In this document: piece by piece, positions 1-8,104 of the stretch
Position numbering within the stretch: the stretch's first letter is position 1
Layout of the letters: the number at the start of each line of letters is the position of its first letter
Assembly: GCA_021205715.1 (NCBI GenBank)
Contig: JAJPXA010000188.1
Location: 1-12,015 of the forward strand
Reading direction: 5' to 3'
DNA from: Bacillota bacterium
GTDB lineage: Bacteria; Bacillota; Clostridia; UBA1381
Length of the DNA stretch: 12,015 nt
Position numbers and translations under genes: made by a program
Notes under the pieces: model-generated
What the model was told of the DNA's origin: nothing
Databases searched by the model: none
Seen by the model: the letters and a program-made list of their open reading frames with translations, nothing else

Positions 1-10
1 GAGTGTTATG

Positions 11-233
11 CGAGGCGCTGCCTCGCGCTCCGTCAGGGGCTTTGCCCCTGAACCCTACAAGGACTTGCAGTCCTTGACCTGCGTGCGAAACTATCGTTTC
101 GCTTTGGAGAATATTAACATAACCCCACTGACGCAAGCTAAGGGAGAGCGCCAAAGGCGCCTCTTAGTTTTGCCTTTGGCAAAACTTCGTGAAAAAACTT
201 TGTTTTTTCCCTCACCCTCGCACACGCGAGGGT
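11..233. repeat. Array of eight short inverted repeats with 3-4 base loops
   Basis: Eight perfect hairpins follow one another with small gaps. They are 11-25 (arms cgaggc/gcctcg, loop gct), 34-50 (caggggc/gcccctg, loop ttt), 58-76 (caaggact/agtccttg, loop tgc), 85-102 (gcgaaac/gtttcgc, loop tatc), 148-160 (gcgcc/ggcgc, loop aaa), 167-185 (gttttgcc/ggcaaaac, loop ttt), 191-209 (gaaaaaac/gttttttc, loop ttt) and 214-233 (accctcgc/gcgagggt, loop acac). Arms are 5-8 bases with no mismatches, and the arm sequences differ from one hairpin to the next. This is therefore not a tandem repeat or a CRISPR array. An ATG-started open frame crosses the array (8-235), but its composition is set by the palindromes and it has no Shine-Dalgarno, so I do not call it a gene. 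Function is unknown; a structured RNA, a decayed mobile array or a protein-binding region are all possible. Confidence 0.85.
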
Positions 234-240
234 AGGAGCC

Positions 241-539
241 GCGTCGGGTATGGCTGTTTGAGGTTTTAAAAAAAGTTGTTGTCTATAGAAGATGCTAACC
301 TTTTCGTCAGTATCTCCAAGACCCTGAGGCTTTTCGCTTGTAAGAGCCTATTACCAAGAACATTGACATACATCTTACAACAAGCGGGTTTCTCCTCGAC
401 TTTGTTTCGCAAAGTCGAAGAAGTGCAACCCTTTGGTGCTTTTGCTTCTTTTCAGAAAAGAAGTCTTTTAAAACTTTTTTAAGAAAAAGAATGTTATGTG
501 GATGCACAATGTTCATAAATGTCAATCAGTACTCTAAAC
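241..539. other. Non-coding stretch with three further hairpins and an alternative stem
   Basis: I see no gene here: short open frames on both strands lack ribosome binding sites and family resemblance. Structure is present instead. Bases 327-349 form a stem (aggctttt with aagagcct, allowing one G-T pair). Bases 396-418 form a perfect 9-bp stem (tcgactttg/caaagtcga, loop tttcg). Bases 445-463 form a perfect 8-bp stem (cttctttt/aaaagaag, loop cag). In addition, 335-344 (cgcttgtaag) can pair with 374-386 through a 3-base bulge. That pairing shares bases 342-344 with the first hairpin, so the two folds exclude each other. The 445-463 stem is followed by T-rich DNA (464-480) and could be a weak terminator for transcription entering from the left, but it is AT-rich and not convincing. 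Confidence 0.5.
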
Positions 540-576
540 AAAAATTTACCGAATAAAACATCGGAACAGAGATACA

Positions 577-605
577 TTGATTTTATCTTCGGTATCGTGT
601 ATAAT
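577..605 (+). promoter_or_regulatory. Sigma-A promoter of the dapL-gltB-gltD operon
   Basis: The -35 element TTGATT (577-582) and a perfect -10 TATAAT (600-605) are separated by 17 bases, the optimal spacing. Transcription should begin near 611-613, leaving a leader of about 66 bases before the dapL ATG. That is too short for a lysine riboswitch or a T-box leader, so any control probably acts at initiation. No better promoter was found between dapL, gltB and gltD, and the gene spacing is tight. All three genes are therefore probably read from here. Confidence 0.85.
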
Positions 606-613
606 GGTTATAC
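599..613. promoter_or_regulatory. Operator-like palindrome over the -10 box and start site
   Basis: The sequence GTATAA-TGG-TTATAC is a perfect 6-bp inverted repeat. It covers five of the six bases of the -10 box and reaches the predicted transcription start. A repressor bound here would block RNA polymerase. I do not recognise the motif as the site of a named regulator. Part of its symmetry comes free with the TATAAT box, so chance is a real alternative. Confidence 0.35.
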
Positions 614-660
614 GAACTAAAGAAAATCAACACGTCTTGGGTGCAACGCTCGGGCGATAT

Positions 661-667
661 AAGGAGG
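661..667 (+). promoter_or_regulatory. Strong ribosome binding site for dapL
   Basis: AAGGAGG lies 10 bases before the ATG at 678 and is close to the full anti-Shine-Dalgarno complement. It fixes the dapL start and suggests high translation of the first gene of the operon. The sites before gltB (GGA within aaagga, ahead of a GTG) and gltD (AGGAG) are weaker. Confidence 0.85.
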
Positions 668-677
668 AATTTTAAAA

Positions 678-1889
678 ATGACAAAAATTAACGATAATTA
701 TTTGAAGCTGCCGGGCAGCTATTTGTTCTCGACGGTGGCGAAGAAAATATCGGCGTTTCAAGAGGCGAATCCCGACAAGCCGGTTATAAAGATGAGCATA
801 GGCGACGTTACGCGTCCGCTCGTGCCGGCGGTAATCGACGCTATGCATAAGGCTGTCGATGAGATGGCGGCGGCGGAAACGTTCCGCGGCTACGGCCCCG
901 AGCAGGGATATGATTTCTTAAGAAACGCTATCGTGAAATATGATTACGCCTCGCGCGGCATCGAGCTTGAGGCGGATGAGGTGTTCGTATCGGACGGCGC
1001 GAAGTCGGACTGCGGAAATATCGGCGATATTTTTTCCGTCGATAACAAGGTCGCGGTGTGCGACCCCGTTTATCCGGTTTATGTCGACACCAACGCTATG
1101 GCGGGACGCGCGGGCGATTATATAGATGAGCATTGGTCGAACCTTTACTATATGCCCTGCCTTGCCGAGAACGGATTTATGCCGCAGCTCCCGACCGAGA
1201 AGGTCGATATTATATACCTTTGCTTCCCGAACAACCCCACGGGTGTCGCGGCGACAAAGGAGCAGTTAAAGCCTTGGATTGACTACGCGAGAGAGAACAA
1301 GGCGGTCATTTTATACGACAGCGCGTATGAGGCGTTTATAACGAACCCCGACGTGCCGCACAGCATTTATGAGCTTGAGGGCGCGAAGGAGGTCGCAATC
1401 GAATTCCGCTCGTTCTCGAAAACCGCAGGATTTACCGGAACGCGGTGCGCGTATACGATAGTTCCTCACGAGCTTAAGGTAAACGGAACGGAGCTTAACG
1501 GTCTGTGGAACAGACGTCAATGCACGAAGTTCAACGGCGTTCCCTATATTATTCAAAGAGCGGCGGAGGCGGTATATTCGCCCGAGGGACAAAAGCAGAC
1601 CAAGGAAAATGTCGCGTATTATTTAAACAACGCGTCTATTATAAGAAACGCCTTGACCGATATAGGTCTTGAGGTTTACGGCGGTGAAAACGCGCCGTAT
1701 ATTTGGGCAAAGACCCCCGACAATATGGGCTCGTGGGAGTTCTTTGACAAGATATTGAACGAAACAGCCGTAGGCACGACTCCCGGAGCGGGATTCGGCC
1801 CGAGCGGCGAGGGGTATGTAAGACTTACCGCGTTCTCGTCAAAGGAGAACACGGAGGCGGCAATGGAAAGAATTAAGAAATTGCTGTAA
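678..1889 (+). CDS. dapL: LL-diaminopimelate aminotransferase (DapL)
   Basis: This is a PLP-dependent fold-type I aminotransferase of 403 residues, the usual length for DapL. It converts tetrahydrodipicolinate plus glutamate to LL-2,6-diaminopimelate and 2-oxoglutarate, bypassing the succinylated or acetylated intermediates of the other lysine pathways. Family features visible are the N-terminal NDNYLKLPGSYLFS (residues 5-18), the GYGPEQG substrate loop (71-77), DGAKSDCGNI (107-116), PNNPTG (184-189), the cofactor-binding Asp in YDSAYEAF (D214), the Schiff-base Lys in SFSKTAGFTGTR (K248), and the carboxylate-binding Arg in VRLTAF (R382). The DapL-like start and SDGAKSDCGNI segment separate it from aspartate or aromatic aminotransferases. 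The ATG is fixed by AAGGAGG 10 bases upstream. It is the first gene of the operon with gltB and gltD, whose product glutamate is its amino donor. All catalytic residues I can check are present. Confidence 0.95.
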   Translation: MTKINDNYLKLPGSYLFSTVAKKISAFQEANPDKPVIKMSIGDVTRPLVPAVIDAMHKAVDEMAAAETFRGYGPEQGYDFLRNAIVKYDYASRGIELEADEVFVSDGAKSDCGNIGDIFSVDNKVAVCDPVYPVYVDTNAMAGRAGDYIDEHWSNLYYMPCLAENGFMPQLPTEKVDIIYLCFPNNPTGVAATKEQLKPWIDYARENKAVILYDSAYEAFITNPDVPHSIYELEGAKEVAIEFRSFSKTAGFTGTRCAYTIVPHELKVNGTELNGLWNRRQCTKFNGVPYIIQRAAEAVYSPEGQKQTKENVAYYLNNASIIRNALTDIGLEVYGGENAPYIWAKTPDNMGSWEFFDKILNETAVGTTPGAGFGPSGEGYVRLTAFSSKENTEAAMERIKKLL

Positions 1890-1909
1890 TATATTCAGAA
1901 ACTGATATA
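1890..1909 (+). other. Small bulged hairpin between dapL and gltB
   Basis: Bases tata (1890-1893) and tcag (1895-1898) pair with ctga (1902-1905) and tata (1906-1909). The stem has a bulged T at 1894 and an aaa loop. It starts immediately after the dapL stop codon and has no following T-tract, so it is not a terminator. It might mark an RNA processing or stability point between a highly translated dapL and gltB, but it is weak and AT-rich. Confidence 0.25.
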
Positions 1910-1927
1910 CGGAAAGGATGAGCGAAA

Positions 1928-4900
1928 GTGCAGCAGATAGGATTACCAAAAAAGCAGGGCTTGTATGACCCGAAGTTTGAACACGATGCCTGCGGCATAG
2001 GCTGTGTGGCAAATATAAAGGGAAGGCAGTCGCACGAGATTATCAAATCGGCGATGAGAATTCTTCGTAATCTTGCGCACAGAGGAGGCGTGGGCGCCGA
2101 GATAGATACCGGCGACGGCGCGGGTATTCTGATACAGATGCCCGATAAGTTTATGCACAAGGTGTGCCGCAACGAAGGGATAGAGCTTCCCGAAAAAGGC
2201 AGCTACGGCGTGGGAATGCTGTTTTTGTCCCCCGATGAGGGCACAAGAACAAAAAGCCTTGACAAGGTAAAGGAAATTATAGCGGATGAAAAGCAGGTGC
2301 TTTTGGGTATCCGCGAGGTACCGGTATATCCCGATTGCTTGGGAAAATCCGCATTTGAGGCTATGCCGTACATTGTGCAGGTGTTTATCGGCAAAGGCGA
2401 CAAGGCTATGTCCGAGGACGATTTTGAAAGACGCCTATACGTTATAGGCAAGATTGCCGAGAATAAAATAAGAGCCGCTAAGCTCGATAATTATTTCTAC
2501 TTCGCGTCGTTAAGCTCGCGGACGATAGTTTATAAGGGTATGCTGATCCCCGACCAGGTTACGGGATTTTACCTTGACCTGAAGGACGTCGATATGACAA
2601 CCGCAATCGCGCTTGTTCACTCGCGTTTTTCGACGAACACGTTCCCGTCGTGGGAAAGAGCGCATCCGAACCGTTATATTATCCATAACGGCGAAATTAA
2701 CACCATTCGCGGAAACGTAAACTGGGTTAAGGCGCGCGAGCATATGTTCCAAACCCCCGAGTTTGAGGGCGATATGGAAAAGATTTTCCCCGTTATCAAC
2801 GAGGAGGGCTCGGACTCCGCTATGCTCGACAACTATTTGCAGTTCCTGCATTTGGCGGGCTTCTCGCTCCCGAGAGCGGTTATGATGACCATTCCCGAGC
2901 CGTGGGAAAAGAATAAGGATATGGATCCGCTTATGCGCTCGTTCTATGAGTATCACGCGTGCATAACCGAGCCGTGGGACGGCCCGGCGGCGGTAGCGTT
3001 CACGGACGGCACTGTTGTCGGCGCGACGCTTGACAGAAACGGCTTAAGACCCGCGAGATATTACGTTACGTCGGACGACGAGGTTATTTTATCGTCTGAG
3101 GTCGGCGTTACTCCCGTGGACGAATCGAAAATTGTTAAAAAGGATCGTCTGTATCCGGGCAAAATGCTCCTGATAGACACAGCGAAGGGCAAGATTGTTT
3201 CGGATGAGGAGGTAAAAACCTATGAGGCGAAGCATAAGCCCTACGGCGAATGGGTTAAGCAGACGCTTGTCGAGCTTGACTCGCTGCCGTCAAAAACGAA
3301 AAAGCACGGCGACAGTTGGGCAAGCCTTGTAAAGGGCTTAAAGGGCAGAATGCTTAACAAGCGTACCCTGCAGGAATACGCGGATATGTTCAAGGGGCGC
3401 GAAAACGGCGCAGACAGTGATGTCGACCTCTTGACGCGCGAGAAGATATTCGGCTATACTTGGGAGGATCTTAATATGACCCTCCGGCAGATAGTCGACA
3501 AGGATACCGACCCCATCTCCGCGATGGGTACGGATATTCCGCTTGCGGTGCTTTCGGAAAAGCCGCAGATGCTTTACAATTACTTCAAGCAGCTGTTTGC
3601 GCAGGTTACAAACCCGCCGATTGACGCTATACGCGAGGAGATTGTGACATCGTCGTACACGTTTTTCGGAACGGAGCAGAATTTGCTCACGTCATCGGAG
3701 CTTAACTGCCGCAAGGTAAGAGCGGAAAGCCCGATTTTGTCGAACGAGGAGCTTGAAAAAATCCGCAATATCGATATGGAAGGCTTTAAGACGATAACGC
3801 TTCCTATGCTCTTTAACGCGAACGTTCCGGGTGATATGGAGGCGGCGCTCGAGAGTATATTCGAGGCGGCGGACATCGCTATCGACGAGGGATATAATAT
3901 TATTATCCTCTCCGATAAGGGAGCGGATAAGGATAAGGCTCCGATACCGGCGCTTTTGGCGGCGTCGGGACTGCATCACCATCTTTTGGCGAAGTCTACG
4001 CGTATGAGAGCGTCGATTATAGTTGAAACGGCGGAGCCGCGCGAGGTTCATCATATGGCGTGCCTTGTCGGATACGGCGTGAACGGCATAAACCCGTATA
4101 TGGTTTATGAGGCGATTGACCAGCTTATCGGCGAGGGACTTATCAAGGTTGACCGCGAGGAGGCGTTTAAGAGATATAACCATACCTGCACGAGCGGTAT
4201 TATAAAGATAATGTCAAAGATGGGCATTTCGACGATACAGTCGTATCAGGGCGCGCAGATTTTCGAGGCGCTCGGTATTTCGCAGGCGGTTGTCGATAAG
4301 TATTTCACCGGCACCACCACGAGAATCGGCGGTATCGGCATAGAGCATATCGAGCGCGAGGCGCTTGCACGCCATAAGGAGGCGTTCTCGCCCGTGAGCG
4401 GCAAAAAGGCGCTCAAGGAGGGCGGCGAGTATAAATGGCGCGCGAAGGGCGAGTATCATATGTTCAACCCCGCGACGATTTATAAGCTTCAGCAGGCGTG
4501 CCGCACAGGCAATTACGAGCTGTATAAAGAGTATGCCGAGGAAATTGACTCGCATAACAGCCGTCAATGCACCATACGCGGTATGCTTGATATAAAGACG
4601 ATAGAAAAGCCGATAGCGCTTGATCAGGTTGAAAGCGTGGAGAGCATTGTAAAGAGGTTTAAAACCGGCGCGATGTCATACGGCTCGATAAGCCAAGAGG
4701 CGCACGAGTGCCTTGCGATAGCTATGAACCGCTTGGGCGGCAAGTCCAACAGCGGAGAGGGCGGCGAGGATAAGGCGCGCTTTACTCCGGATGCGAACGG
4801 CGACAGCCGCTGCTCGGCAATAAAGCAGGTTGCCTCGGGCAGATTCGGCGTGCATATTCACTATTTGAACAACGCTAAGGAAATACAGATAAAAATGGCG

Positions 4901-6598
4901 CAGGGCGCGAAGCCCGGCGAGGGCGGACACCTTCCGGGCGCCAAGGTATATCCGTGGATTGCAAAAACAAGACATTCCACCCCGGGCGTGGGACTTATAT
5001 CGCCCCCGCCGCATCACGATATATATTCAATCGAGGATCTGGCGCAGCTTATACACGACCTCAAGAACGCCAACCGCGACGCGAGAATCACGGTTAAGCT
5101 TGTTTCAGAGGCGGGTGTCGGCACAATCGCCGTGGGCGTCGCAAAGGGCAGAGCGGATGTAATCTTAATCTCCGGCTATGACGGCGGCACGGGCGCGGCT
5201 CCGAAAACATCGGTTCGCCACGCGGGACTTCCGTGGGAGCTTGGTCTTGCCGAAACGCATCAGGCGCTTTTGATGAACAATTTAAGAAACAGAGTCGTAA
5301 TAGAAACCGACGGCAAGCTGCTCACCGGACGCGATGTCGCGATAGCGGCGCTTCTGGGCGCGGAGGAATACGGCTTCGCGACGGGCCCGTTGATTGCTAT
5401 AGGCTGCGTAATGATGAGAGTGTGCAACCTCGACACTTGCCCCGTCGGCGTCGCGACGCAGAACCCGAAGCTGCGCAAGTGCTTTAGCGGCAAACCGGAA
5501 TATGTTGAAAACTTTATGAAGTTTATCGCGCAGGATTTGCGCGAATGGATGGCAAAAATAGGCGTTAAAACCGTAAATGAGCTTATCGGCCACGTTGAAA
5601 AGCTTTCGCAGAAAACCGCGGATAATTGGAAAACGCAAACCGTGGATTTGTCGTCGGTATTGTACCAGCCGACCGTCGCGGACGCGGCTGACCGCTACTG
5701 CAACAAGGCGCAGGATCACGAGCTTGACAAGAGCATTGATATGAACACGCTCTTAAAGCTGTGCGCTCCGGCGGTATACGAGGGCAAAAAGGTTTCGGCG
5801 ACTCTTGAGATTACGAACACAGACCGCGTAGCGGGAACGATTTTATCGTCCGAGGTCGCAAGACGTCACGGCGAGGAGGGTCTTCCGGACGGCTCGATAA
5901 ATTTGAAGTTTGTCGGCTCAGCCGGTCAGAGCTTCGGCGCGTTCTTGGCGCCCGGCATAACGCTCACGCTTGAGGGCGATTCGAACGACTATATAGGCAA
6001 GGGAATTTCGGGCGGCAGAATAGTAGTTGTGCCGCAGGAAACATCAAACCTTGTTCCCGAGGAAAACGTTATAATCGGCAACGTCGCGTTCTACGGCGCG
6101 ATACGAGGCGAGGCTTACATCCGAGGCATCGCGGGCGAGCGCTTCTGCGTAAGAAACTCGGGTATGTCGGCGGTTGTCGAGGGTGTCGGCGACCACGGAT
6201 GCGAGTATATGACCGGCGGCTGCGTGGCGGTTCTCGGTGAAACGGGACGCAATTTCGCGGCGGGTATGTCCGGCGGTATCGCGTATGTATACGATAAGAA
6301 CAAGGACTTTAAGCAAAAATGCAACACAGGTATGATTTTATTTGAGGAGATGTCCGAAAAGGATAAGTCAACCCTGAAGAGTATGATAGAAAAACAGCTC
6401 GCTTACACAGGCTCGTCTGTCGCGAAGGGTATCCTTGATAACTGGGACGAGGCGCTGAAGGATTTCGTAAAGGTAATTCCGAGCGACTACAAGAAAGTTA
6501 TAGAGGTTATCGACGAGGAGCTTGGAAACGGCGCAAGCTCGGACGCGGCATTGCTCAGAGCGTTCGAGAGCGTAACGGGTAAAAAGGTAAGCGCGTAA
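1928..6598 (+). CDS. gltB: Glutamate synthase (NADPH) large subunit GltB/GltA
   Basis: This 1556-residue protein is the full-length alpha subunit of glutamate synthase (GOGAT). It hydrolyses glutamine and passes ammonia through an internal tunnel to 2-oxoglutarate, with electrons supplied by the small subunit. Domains in order are a class II glutamine amidotransferase starting at Cys22 (in HDACGIGCVA, implying removal of a 21-residue propeptide, with HRGGVGAEIDTGDGAG and NGEINTIRGN near 254); a central domain (about 470-760, including the FFGTEQNLL segment); the FMN-binding synthase barrel (about 850-1225, with GAMSYGSIS near 915 and GYDGGTGAAPKTS near 1084); the 3Fe-4S cysteines C1160, C1166 and C1171 in C-x5-C-x4-C spacing; and a GXGXG beta-helix (about 1290-1490, GISGGRIVV). 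The start is a GTG with an AAAGGA site 9-10 bases upstream, 38 bases after dapL. No frameshift or missing key residue was seen. The symbol is gltA in Bacillus usage. Confidence 0.97.
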   Translation: MQQIGLPKKQGLYDPKFEHDACGIGCVANIKGRQSHEIIKSAMRILRNLAHRGGVGAEIDTGDGAGILIQMPDKFMHKVCRNEGIELPEKGSYGVGMLFLSPDEGTRTKSLDKVKEIIADEKQVLLGIREVPVYPDCLGKSAFEAMPYIVQVFIGKGDKAMSEDDFERRLYVIGKIAENKIRAAKLDNYFYFASLSSRTIVYKGMLIPDQVTGFYLDLKDVDMTTAIALVHSRFSTNTFPSWERAHPNRYIIHNGEINTIRGNVNWVKAREHMFQTPEFEGDMEKIFPVINEEGSDSAMLDNYLQFLHLAGFSLPRAVMMTIPEPWEKNKDMDPLMRSFYEYHACITEPWDGPAAVAFTDGTVVGATLDRNGLRPARYYVTSDDEVILSSEVGVTPVDESKIVKKDRLYPGKMLLIDTAKGKIVSDEEVKTYEAKHKPYGEWVKQTLVELDSLPSKTKKHGDSWASLVKGLKGRMLNKRTLQEYADMFKGRENGADSDVDLLTREKIFGYTWEDLNMTLRQIVDKDTDPISAMGTDIPLAVLSEKPQMLYNYFKQLFAQVTNPPIDAIREEIVTSSYTFFGTEQNLLTSSELNCRKVRAESPILSNEELEKIRNIDMEGFKTITLPMLFNANVPGDMEAALESIFEAADIAIDEGYNIIILSDKGADKDKAPIPALLAASGLHHHLLAKSTRMRASIIVETAEPREVHHMACLVGYGVNGINPYMVYEAIDQLIGEGLIKVDREEAFKRYNHTCTSGIIKIMSKMGISTIQSYQGAQIFEALGISQAVVDKYFTGTTTRIGGIGIEHIEREALARHKEAFSPVSGKKALKEGGEYKWRAKGEYHMFNPATIYKLQQACRTGNYELYKEYAEEIDSHNSRQCTIRGMLDIKTIEKPIALDQVESVESIVKRFKTGAMSYGSISQEAHECLAIAMNRLGGKSNSGEGGEDKARFTPDANGDSRCSAIKQVASGRFGVHIHYLNNAKEIQIKMAQGAKPGEGGHLPGAKVYPWIAKTRHSTPGVGLISPPPHHDIYSIEDLAQLIHDLKNANRDARITVKLVSEAGVGTIAVGVAKGRADVILISGYDGGTGAAPKTSVRHAGLPWELGLAETHQALLMNNLRNRVVIETDGKLLTGRDVAIAALLGAEEYGFATGPLIAIGCVMMRVCNLDTCPVGVATQNPKLRKCFSGKPEYVENFMKFIAQDLREWMAKIGVKTVNELIGHVEKLSQKTADNWKTQTVDLSSVLYQPTVADAADRYCNKAQDHELDKSIDMNTLLKLCAPAVYEGKKVSATLEITNTDRVAGTILSSEVARRHGEEGLPDGSINLKFVGSAGQSFGAFLAPGITLTLEGDSNDYIGKGISGGRIVVVPQETSNLVPEENVIIGNVAFYGAIRGEAYIRGIAGERFCVRNSGMSAVVEGVGDHGCEYMTGGCVAVLGETGRNFAAGMSGGIAYVYDKNKDFKQKCNTGMILFEEMSEKDKSTLKSMIEKQLAYTGSSVAKGILDNWDEALKDFVKVIPSDYKKVIEVIDEELGNGASSDAALLRAFESVTGKKVSA

Positions 6599-6617
6599 GA
6601 AAAGGAGTGTGAAATAA

Positions 6618-8093
6618 ATGGGTAAACCAACCGGATTTTTAGATTATAAAAGAAACCTCCCGACGGACAGACCGGAGGAGGAGAGAATAAAGGATTGGAA
6701 GGAATTTCATACTCATTATGATTTGAAATCACTCCAATTGCAGGGCGCGAGATGTATGGACTGCGGCGTACCGTTTTGTCACGCGGGTATGGTGGTAGGA
6801 CGCACATCGATAGGCTGCCCCCTGAACAACCTTATTCCCGAGTGGAACGACCTTGTGTATAACGGAAATATGGAGGAGGCTTATAAGCGCTTGTCGCTTA
6901 CAAGCAACTTCCCCGAATTCACGGGACGCGTATGCCCCGCGCTTTGCGAGGGCTCGTGTACGGCGGGTATGAACGGCGACCCCGTGACGGTAAGAAATAT
7001 AGAATGCCATATTATAGACACGGCGTGGGAAAACGGCTGGGTTAAGCCGAGAATCCCCGCGGTAAGCACCGGTAAAACCGTTGCCGTGGTAGGCTCGGGC
7101 CCGTCGGGACTCGCCTGCGCGGACAGCTTAAATCAGCTCGGTTATAAGGTGACGGTTTTCGAGAAATCGGACAGACCCGGCGGACTTCTGATGTACGGTA
7201 TTCCGAATATGAAGCTCGACAAGTCGGTCGTTGAAAGACGCGTTAAGCTTATGGAGGAAGAGGGCGTTGTGTTTAAGTGCGGCGTTGAGATTGGCAAGGA
7301 TTATAAGGCAGACAAGCTCGACGACGACTTTGACGCGGTGGTTCTTTGCTGCGGCGCGGGCAATCCGCGTCCTCTGACGGTGCCGGGCGCGAATTTGAAC
7401 GGCGTGTATTACGCGGTTGATTTTCTCGCCGCAAACACAAAGAGCCTGCTTGATTCGAACCTTGAGGATGGCGAGTATATAAGCGCCAAGGGCAAGAACG
7501 TTATAATTGTCGGCGGCGGCGACACGGGTACAGACTGCGTCGGAACGTCGATAAGACACGGCTGTAAGAGCGTTACTCAGCTTGAGATTATGGCGGAGGC
7601 ATCGGAGTGCCGTATGCCGAACAACCCGTGGCCCGAATGGCCGAGAGTCAAAAAGACCGACTACGGTCAGGAGGAGGCTATTTACCTCTACGGCAAAGAC
7701 CCGAGAGAGTATCTTACGACCATAACGAAAATCGAGGGCGACGAGTACGGAAACGTCAAAAAGGTTCACACCGTTCAGGTTGAATGGGGCAAGAACAAGC
7801 AGGGCGTGTTCGGCCCGAACCCGATAAAGGGCACGGAAAAGGTAAGAGAATGTGATTTGGTATTGGTTGCGATGGGCTTCTTGGGCCCCGTGCAGACAAT
7901 TCCGACACAGCTCAATATGGAAACCGACGCGAGAAGCAATTTCAAAGCGGCGGAAAGCGACCATAAGACCTCGATAAGAGGCGTGTTCGCCGCAGGCGAC
8001 TGCCGCAGAGGTCAAAGCCTTGTTGTATGGGCAATTCGTGAGGGTAAACAAGCCGCCGAAGCGGTAGACAGATATTTAAAGAAGAAAATGTGA
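6618..8093 (+). CDS. gltD: Glutamate synthase (NADPH) small subunit GltD
   Basis: This 491-residue protein is the beta subunit of glutamate synthase. It oxidises NADPH at FAD and sends electrons through iron-sulfur clusters to the FMN of the large subunit. The N-terminal cysteine region carries C46, C49, C54 and C67 (CMDCGVPFCHAG onward) and C106, C110 and C114 (CPALCEGSCTAG), the ligand set for two 4Fe-4S clusters. The FAD-binding Rossmann motif is VAVVGSGPSG (155-164), followed by RPGGLLMYGIP (186-196). The NADPH-binding motif is VIIVGGGDTG (295-304). A C-terminal GVFAAGDCRRGQ completes the FAD site. Length and motif order match the GltD family, which also resembles NfnB and the dihydropyrimidine dehydrogenase N-terminus. 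Direct adjacency to a complete gltB, 19 bases downstream with an AGGAG site, settles the assignment. It ends with TGA 12 bases before the terminator hairpin. Confidence 0.97.
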   Translation: MGKPTGFLDYKRNLPTDRPEEERIKDWKEFHTHYDLKSLQLQGARCMDCGVPFCHAGMVVGRTSIGCPLNNLIPEWNDLVYNGNMEEAYKRLSLTSNFPEFTGRVCPALCEGSCTAGMNGDPVTVRNIECHIIDTAWENGWVKPRIPAVSTGKTVAVVGSGPSGLACADSLNQLGYKVTVFEKSDRPGGLLMYGIPNMKLDKSVVERRVKLMEEEGVVFKCGVEIGKDYKADKLDDDFDAVVLCCGAGNPRPLTVPGANLNGVYYAVDFLAANTKSLLDSNLEDGEYISAKGKNVIIVGGGDTGTDCVGTSIRHGCKSVTQLEIMAEASECRMPNNPWPEWPRVKKTDYGQEEAIYLYGKDPREYLTTITKIEGDEYGNVKKVHTVQVEWGKNKQGVFGPNPIKGTEKVRECDLVLVAMGFLGPVQTIPTQLNMETDARSNFKAAESDHKTSIRGVFAAGDCRRGQSLVVWAIREGKQAAEAVDRYLKKKM

Positions 8094-8104
8094 GTTTTTC
8101 GAGC

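Noticed and set aside
191..209. Intrinsic terminator for a gene to the left of the window
   Set aside because: The stem is almost all A-T pairs and the T-run is inside the stem rather than after a GC-rich stem, so it would terminate poorly.
8..235. Open frame of 75 codons over the hairpin array
   Set aside because: It is built from the palindromes themselves and has no ribosome binding site or recognisable domain. Such frames are typical spurious calls in this kind of repeat.
363..368. TTGACA resembling a -35 box on the plus strand
   Set aside because: No -10 box lies at 16-18 bases; the sequence there is gggttt. A minus-strand TTGACA near 520 likewise lacks a -10 partner.
11..463. Possible CRISPR array or tandem repeat
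   Set aside because: The hairpins do not share a repeated sequence and the gaps between them are irregular. No cas gene is in the window.
276..525. Short open frames on both strands (276-482 plus, 307-525 minus)
   Set aside because: They overlap each other, lack Shine-Dalgarno sites and cross stable hairpins. Neither encoded peptide resembles a known family.
606..677. Lysine riboswitch or T-box leader before dapL
   Set aside because: The leader is only about 66 bases from the predicted start site and lacks the conserved elements. A lysine riboswitch needs well over 150 bases.
7128..8051. 307-codon open frame antisense to gltD
   Set aside because: It lies wholly opposite gltD, whose frame is unmistakable, and has no ribosome binding site or family motif. 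It is a shadow of the codon bias of gltD, as are the long antisense frames opposite gltB.
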